64,000 nt of DNA. Source: Pogonophryne albipinna. Its lineage: Eukaryota; Chordata; Actinopteri; Perciformes; Artedidraconidae. The position numbers were made by a program, and so were the translations under genes. The notes below the pieces were generated by a model that had not been told where the DNA came from, did not search any database, and worked only from the letters and a program-made list of their open reading frames with translations. Shown in pieces: positions 57,524-64,000 of this stretch (positions are counted from its first letter, which is position 1; every line of letters begins with the position of its first letter). The stretch is from positions 28,238,116-28,302,115 of the forward strand of contig CM053243.1 of the NCBI GenBank assembly GCA_028583405.1. The letters run 5' to 3'.

Positions 57524-59639
57524 CACACTGACAAGCTGAGAGCACGTTTACTGGCGGCTGGGAACACTAAACGTTGGTTTGAGTTTGACGATTAGTTGAT
57601 TTAAATTGTGTTTTTTATTTTGTTTTTATGCCAAAAAAGTGGCATGGAGATTTGCTCTCTGGTATTTCTCCCGCAGAAATTACAAATGATATAAAGAGTT
57701 GTTTCATGACAAAGTAATTTATAGAGAAAATAATCATCACGCAGCCTAATTCACTCGATAAGTTTGCATTAGCATTGTTTATATCCAGTTTGTGTAAACT
57801 AAACAGAGGTCAAAGAATTAGGAAATGCATCAGGATCTTGAGAACATCTTTACTGTGGTTCCCCTTTGCTCTATCAAATCGTACTTATCCTATAGGGAGA
57901 GTTGTGTTAAGTGCTTCTTTAACATTAACCTTTTTACACTAGTACACAAGTTGATAAAGCTGGGGGCTTGTTTGCAACCTGCATCATCCTTTCAAACTCT
58001 TCCCCCATTGTTTAGCTTGTTCTTTGTACACGTTATGACCTAGTGGGTACAATGTTATCATTACCAATAGGAATGATGGACGAAACTATGAAAAATAAGA
58101 CCCACGTTGTTTTCCTTTAGCAAGCCCCCGGCAAGCAGTAATCCTGAGTCACGCCAACGCCAATATTCTTCCCTTTTGGTTTTTAAAGCCCACCCCACCC
58201 ATCCCCTACCCCCAATGGCTTCTTCCTGACTCCCCCGCTGCTCCCCTCTCTCCTCTCTCAGACACACCCACACGCCTCTACCCTATACCCTATACCCCCC
58301 ACCTCCAACCCCCACCCCCAGGCCTTGCCCCAGAGCACATTGATTCTGCTGTATACCTAATTACTGCTCATAATCTATTCATTTCACCACCGCCAAAGAG
58401 GGCAGCAGCTGTCACACAACATAGCACCAGGGGACGGGGGGGGGGACACACCGGGGCTGGAGACCGTGACGAGGGTGAGGATTAAAAACTTGAAGGAAAG
58501 ACTGACAGCTCCATGACAGCACTGATAACAATCACCCCTCACAGGGCCTTACGCTCCACATGTTTTTCTCTAAAAACATTTTCTTATAAATGTTGATGTG
58601 TGATGGAGATGGAGATGTTTTTTTGTAACTCAGGGTTGCTCTTCAAGTCTTCGCTGAATAGTGCTGGTGGAAGCAGAGTGTGTTGTTTTGGCAGGTAGAG
58701 GGAAAAGGGCAAACAGAGTTCTCTCTTGTTGAATGTGTTTATCTCACTGAATGTGGAGAATCCTAACACTGTGGAGTCGGTCCCTACAATGACATTTAAC
58801 ATTGGAGTTTCACAAAACTGGTGCTACAGTCATTCGTATAGTTTTATACGATATAAAAATTCATTAACAGAATATCAGGAGGACAAAGAAAGTTTATGAT
58901 GTGCATGCTCAAGGTGAACATCTGGTTTACATGTCTATCTATTCATCAATGTATTTGGTATTATGGCTGGATATCATATTTGTTAATGTTAATTGTTTGT
59001 CTTTAATAGAAAATTAATATAACTAGTAGTTAAAATGTTGTTACATACATAGTGGTTTTGATGTGATTCTGTGAAAAAGTTAAAAGAAACATTTCTGTAT
59101 TTTTTTTTTCTTCTGGATAACAGAAAGGATAACAAAACAAGTGCATTTATTTTCCAGCACAGCTATAATGGTTTTGAACATCAGATAACGTATGTCATTT
59201 GTCAGAAATCCAATAATAAAAAACGATGGCCATGAAAAGATTACATTTACACATTTCATCACCAAAAAATCAGATATGAGTCTTGCAGAGATAATATACT
59301 TTGAATAAGAAAGCTACGATGACTGCATTCAAAATGTCTCTCCCTTGCTCTCTCTCACACAAACGTTCTCTCCAGTGTGAAGTAATGTTTAACATTTTAG
59401 CTGCTTGCATTTGAAAATACCTTCTGAGTTTTTAAAAGTTTCGACAGGTGTGCAGTTGACAGTTCTCACTAAATGTTTGGTCTGAACCTTTCATCATACA
59501 TCTCCGTGTACAGTGTCACAGTGTATAGGACCTCTAACACTGAGTACCTCAGAAGTCAACATGGCGAACAAACCCTGAGAAAATGCACCTCAGCCCGCCC
59601 AGTGGCAATCAGCATCTGTTTGTTTAATCTGCTTAATCT
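57524..59639. other. Gene-free sequence with C-rich and G-rich patches
   Basis: Includes a C-rich tract (58185-58330, with CCCTATACCCTATACC) and a G-run at 58435-58446. No gene recognised. Confidence 0.5.
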
Positions 59640-59800
59640 GCTGGTGAGATCCGCTGGGCGTGCCTAATTAGCAAAATGAATTTGTTAAGACATTAGCGTG
59701 GTAAGAGATGGCCAAATGAAGCTGCACTGTTTCATGCAAATGAGCTGTGGATTTGGCTGGCTCTGTTACCTCAATTAGACCCTTCTTTGATATCTGATGC
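59640..59800. promoter_or_regulatory. Possible conserved non-coding block
   Basis: Contains GTGCCTAATTAGCAAAATG, TTTCATGCAAATGAGC (an octamer ATGCAAAT) and CCTCAATTAGACCC in 160 bp with no repeats. This is typical of homeodomain/POU-bound enhancers; unproven without alignment. Confidence 0.3.
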
Positions 59801-60067
59801 CTTTTTACTCATTCTGTGTCCCCCTCTTCTTTCCTCCCCTTTCATCTTTCCTTTCTCCTCATTATCACTGTCAGATTCCGCTAATCAGGAAGTACTCCTA
59901 TTGTATGACAGTGAGGATGGGCCATGGAGGGGAGAGGGGGGGGGGGCTTTCACAAGGCTCTGAAACTGCTAATCATAAAAAAAGGAAACAGGGGATCCAG
60001 ATTTTCAATTAAAGCACACAGTGGAGCTTCTACCACCTCTACCACTGTTATCATCCCCACTACCACC

Positions 60068-60256
<189 letters not shown>

Positions 60257-60351
60257 ATTTCAGTGTGTTGGTGGGGTAATTAGTCTTGCGTACGTCGCCA
60301 CCCTCTCAAGCCTGTTTAAGGGTTAATGAGGCCCCGGCAGCTTCTCAGCAC

Positions 60352-60398
60352 GGGTTGGGGGGGTGGGGTGGGGGGTTATGTGTGTGGGTTGGGGTTGG
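60352..60398 (+). other. G-quadruplex-prone tract
   Basis: GGGTTGGGGGGGTGGGGTGG followed by GGGG and later GGG/GGGG runs: at least four G-runs separated by one- or two-base loops on the plus strand. Confidence 0.7.
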
Positions 60399-61170
60399 TT
60401 CAGGCCCAGCTTCAATAAGAACCCACCCATAGGACTGGCCTTTGAAGTGTCAGAGGGTCCCCCCTTGTTCCGGGTGGCTCCTGTTTCATTTGTCTGAGTG
60501 GCAGCATAAAATATAGATGAGCTGCCAGACGACACAATCTATGCACCCCTCTACCAAAATAAAACCCCTCCCTCACACATTACTACACCCTCACCCCCTG
60601 ACATTATTCACAGATTAACCAACGCCTCCCTGTCGCTCGACAATGACCTCCTTTCTCCTCCTAATCTAGCTTTGAAGGCGGGGACAGTCAAATTAGATAC
60701 ACTCAGGTCATTTGTGAGTTGCCTCATAATAACTATAAATCAATGTATCACCACCAGACGACAACATAACTCTATATATTTTATGAGATAAACATAAACA
60801 GAGTTTATAGTGTATATTTGCTCGTGTTGCCCTGAGGAGGGGTTTGTAATGAGTCGTAATGCAATACAGGTGCTAGTGATACTGCGGCCTTGGGGATTTG
60901 TAGTAGTGGGCTCCATTGTGTGCCCACTGTATTTCATCCTCCCGGTCCCAGTGGGATGTCCGGTGGTCCATCTGAACACCATCTCTCGTGCTGAATGAGC
61001 CTCCGTCAGCTGCGTCCACACAAGAGAAGGGCCATATTGCTCTGTGGTCAATTATAACCGTGACAGCTAACAAAAGAATAGGTACATTTATTACCAAGTG
61101 TGTTGTTACTATTGTTTGAATTCAACACTTAATACTTGTTCTCTTTGTATTGGGAAGGAACTGGAACCTG
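60399..61170. other. Unique sequence, possibly regulatory
   Basis: Non-repetitive, with GTCAAATTAGATACACTC near 60687. Short overlapping frames at 60740-61097 have no domain. Confidence 0.35.
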
Positions 61171-61178
61171 CTTTGTCA

Positions 61179-61488
61179 TAGGGCTGCTCAATTAATGGTA
61201 TTTTAATCGCAATTACGATTTTGGCTTGCAACGATTATGAAACAACATAATCGAAATAAAACTATTTTATTTTTTTTGTATTTTTTTTTATTTTTTTTTA
61301 TTGGTTTTTCAGTTGAATCATACTTAAAGTTCAGGGTAATCAACTGTTAAAAACATACTGTTCACATTTTTTTTCTTCAATAAATGGATGTTTTCAAAGT
61401 AAATGGATAATCGTTTTTAATAATCGTAATATCAATTATTGGCCCAAATAATCAAGATTATGATTCTTGCCATAATCGAGCAGCCCTA
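61179..61488. mobile_element. hAT-type MITE, 310 bp
   Basis: The ends are TAGGGCTGCTCAATTA and AATCGAGCAGCCCTA with an exact 8-bp duplication CTTTGTCA (61171-61178 and 61489-61496). The interior is AT-rich with repeated AATCG motifs. No coding capacity. Confidence 0.94.
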
Positions 61489-61744
61489 CTTTGTCATCAA
61501 ATTGCCTATAGTATAAAGAATATTTCATTTCAAATGAGTGTGTGTGGCACCATTGTGAATAGTTTATTATGACACTTCATTTGGTCTAAATAACAGTAAA
61601 ATAAACAATAGATCAACAAATGCTACAAATGCTTAGAATACCCACAATTACACGATATCATCAATACACCTGATCCTATAAACTTACAACAAAAACATCA
61701 ACAAAAACATTTGCATTACATTATACATGTACAGTGAAACATTG

Positions 61745-61812
61745 CAAGGCAAGGCAAGTTTATTTATATAGCACTTTTCTGTACGCGACAATTCAAAGTG
61801 CTTTACAAAACA
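61745..61812 (-). mobile_element. Fish retroposon 3' end, minus orientation
   Basis: GGCAAGGCAAGTTTATTTATATAGCAC and then CAATTCAAAGTGCTTTAC (two short pieces of one block) is a very widespread fish repeat end, recalled from memory. On the minus strand it finishes with the AT-rich tail and CTTGCC repeats. Confidence 0.6.
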
Positions 61813-62160
61813 AATTAAAAGACTTTTTAGGAATAAATACAGTAAAAACACATTATATAATGTCATACCTAAATCATTTCCACATCTATGCACAAGTTTA
61901 ATATTATTGATTTGTAATGTACTTAACTGACTTGCCTTCTAATGATCTCATTGCTCTTTAATATCTTTAGATTATTGACATATGATGTATGCTAGACTAT
62001 GACACAGCGATAAGGCCCTAAACACAACATGTTGTTTATTGTCCTCCTTACAAACCTTAATGCTCCTAATCTTTTTCATTTTTCTGAATATTACACTTCA
62101 CTTTCTGCAGACACCCTATGCGTTTTTAATAGTGACCTTCCTTTTTGATAAAGCTTATAG
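61813..62160. other. Gene-free AT-rich sequence
   Basis: Nothing recognised between the two retroposon ends. Confidence 0.5.
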
Positions 62161-62778
62161 TTAGGGCTGATTAGATTTATCCCCTAGTTTTGCTGATATA
62201 GGCTTAGTTTGTCGGGGGACATCTTACTTCTTCCTTCTCTCTGTCTATACCTGTGTACTCTCATGTTCCGATTAACCCAGCTTCCCCAAATGTCTTTCTT
62301 TTGGTGTCTATATACGCCGGGATCCGGAGTCATGGATGATCCTGCGGTCCTGTGTCCTGCATCGCGAGCCCTGGATCTTGAGTCGTGACTGTGGTCCTGG
62401 ATCATAGGTCCTGGATGGATATCCTCGTGGATTCATCTTCCTATTATACACACATGCATTTCCAAACATTTGGACTACCTATGTTGCAAATGTATTATCT
62501 TTTCAATTTACACACGGCATCTATTGCACGTCTGTCCGTCCTGGGAGAGGGATCCCTCCTCTGTTGCTCTCCCTGAGGTTTCTCCCATTTTCCCCTTTAA
62601 ACTGTGGGTTTTCTCCGGAAGTTTTTCCTTGTACGATGTGAGGGTCTAAGGACAGAGGGTGTCGTATTGTCATACTGGTATTCTGTACAAACTGTGAAGT
62701 CCACTGAGACAAATGTAACATTTGTGATATTGGGCTATATAAATAAACATTGATTGATTGTTTGATTGATTGATTGAC
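62161..62778 (+). mobile_element. LINE-type retroposon 3' region with ATTG tail
   Basis: Contains CTGGGAGAGGGATCCCTCCT, then GTGAGGGTCTAAGGACAGAG, then GATATTGGGCTATATAAATA and an (ATTG)n tail (about 62751-62777). This ordered set is a highly repeated 3' untranslated end of a teleost non-LTR retrotransposon. The left boundary is uncertain, no polymerase coding is present, and no target duplication is evident. Confidence 0.65.
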
Positions 62779-64000
62779 TTTCTGACATCTCGATGACAAT
62801 GTAAGATCATGAGTCCTTGAGTTATTGACATTGGAAATGTAGTTCACAAGTTGACTGGCACACATGGCATTTGCTATACCGTATAAGAAAAACATAGAGT
62901 TTGTATATACATCTTAGAGATTTCATTTGAGCTGTTCATATCATATTTCATGTCTTTAAAGTGAAGTGTACAGCAGTTTCCAGCAGAGTCCCTTGATGTT
63001 AATGTTTTTCCTTGTCTATATTCCCAAAGCCTGCATCAATCAAGAGAAAGTTAGAGAAGAGCATTAATATGTCCTCATGATGACAAAATGCATTAGAGTC
63101 GGGAGGCACCACATTTCATTACAGACTTCAGGGACCTCTAATTTCATTCCAGTCCACTTTGTGGAAACGACAAAATGTTATTACGTTCAGCGGGTGTATG
63201 CAACATTACATAGCCACTATTTATTTTCACTTTATTTGCTTAAGTAACACAGGGGCATCTGCAGGTAATTGGTTTAAGCTTCAGAGAGTCTCTGTACATA
63301 AAAAAAATCATCTCTTTCTCCTCTGATCTCCCGGGAACCTTGGCAGTGGACAACTTTAAATGGTTTCCCTGGAACAACTTTCTCCTATCACTTTGTAAAA
63401 CTTTCTCATCCCAATTATTTTTTTTGTCGGAGCATGCTATTAGAAAAGCAGGGAGATTGCTTTGACCTCTGTCTTACTTCACACGTTTGCTTCAAATGTG
63501 GAAACAGATAACTGAGTGGCCTTCCTGTCGACGAGGTCCATTCTAATTACTGGATGCATTCTTCATTTGAAATAGGAACATGTCACTATACAAGATTAAA
63601 GCCTGCATATAGATATTACACATTTAAATAGCCATCCTTGAGTAACAGTGTTTGCTTTGTTCTATATAATGTATGACTGCTTTTTAAAGGCATCAGGTAC
63701 TTACTGTATGTGGTGGGGTTTGACATAACGTAATAAGACCGGGTGCAATTGAATAAGAATAATTGGAAATTCACATTCTTTTGAGTGTTGTCTTTTCAGC
63801 AGAATGAAGAATAGAAACTAATCTTGATATGGTTATTTCTATGATAAATGTTGAGGAGATAGACTGTGGCTCTGCTGAAGCCATTTGAGCAGCAATTACA
63901 AACAAGATAACAATTGTGCTTCGTCGTCTTGAACGTTGAGAAGCGTGTAAGAGCTGACAGGAGGAATAGGGATGAGAATAATAAGGCGGCAGAAGAAGGG
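62779..64000. other. Gene-free sequence to the window end
   Basis: No gene or bounded transposon recognised. Confidence 0.5.

Overview
The window looks like non-coding nuclear DNA of a ray-finned (teleost) fish. The evidence is the transposon content: a Tc1 element of a type very common in teleosts, several short hAT-type elements with exact 8-bp target duplications, BEL/Pao and LINE remnants, L2-like and other fish retroposon tails, and very long (CA/GT)n arrays of 175-238 bp. Base composition is AT-rich. I found no complete host protein-coding gene, no tRNA or rRNA, and nothing bacterial (no operons, CRISPR array or phage). Species and chromosome cannot be told from the sequence.

Layout. 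0-9.5 kb: a fold-back Tc1 derivative (224-999) carrying telomere-like repeats and inserted in a CTAT microsatellite, then quiet sequence with a CA repeat and an LTR-like fragment (8665-8980). 9.5-12.7 kb: a composite TTAA-flanked piggyBac-like non-autonomous element (9551-11583), an unexplained 120-codon open stretch, and a hAT-type fragment. 15-17 kb: a long CA array and an L2-like LINE 3' end. 18.2-24.5 kb: the densest block, holding a gag-only BEL/Pao element with both LTRs and a 5-bp duplication (18267-20982), an 1133-bp inverted-repeat element (21081-22213), and a 5'-truncated LINE with a nearly intact reverse transcriptase (22735-24480). 26.9-28.0 kb: a second piggyBac-like copy in the opposite orientation. 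31.2-37.0 kb: four different non-autonomous DNA transposons with precise target duplications, plus two LINE scraps. 37-56 kb: mostly unique sequence with a candidate splice-bounded exon (42497-42552), conserved-looking blocks, and a possible promoter with an untranslated first exon (50870-50988). 53-61.5 kb: three long GT arrays, a minisatellite split by a hAT-type element, a G-quadruplex-prone tract and another hAT-type element. 61.7-62.8 kb: two retroposon 3' ends.

Taken together this is intergenic or intronic DNA whose readable history is successive transposon insertion. The unique stretches between elements, especially 42-55 kb and 59-61 kb, read like regulatory DNA flanking or inside a developmental gene, but that is inference from base patterns only. 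Boundaries are strongest where terminal repeats and target duplications agree. Family names rest on recognised motifs and not on a database search.
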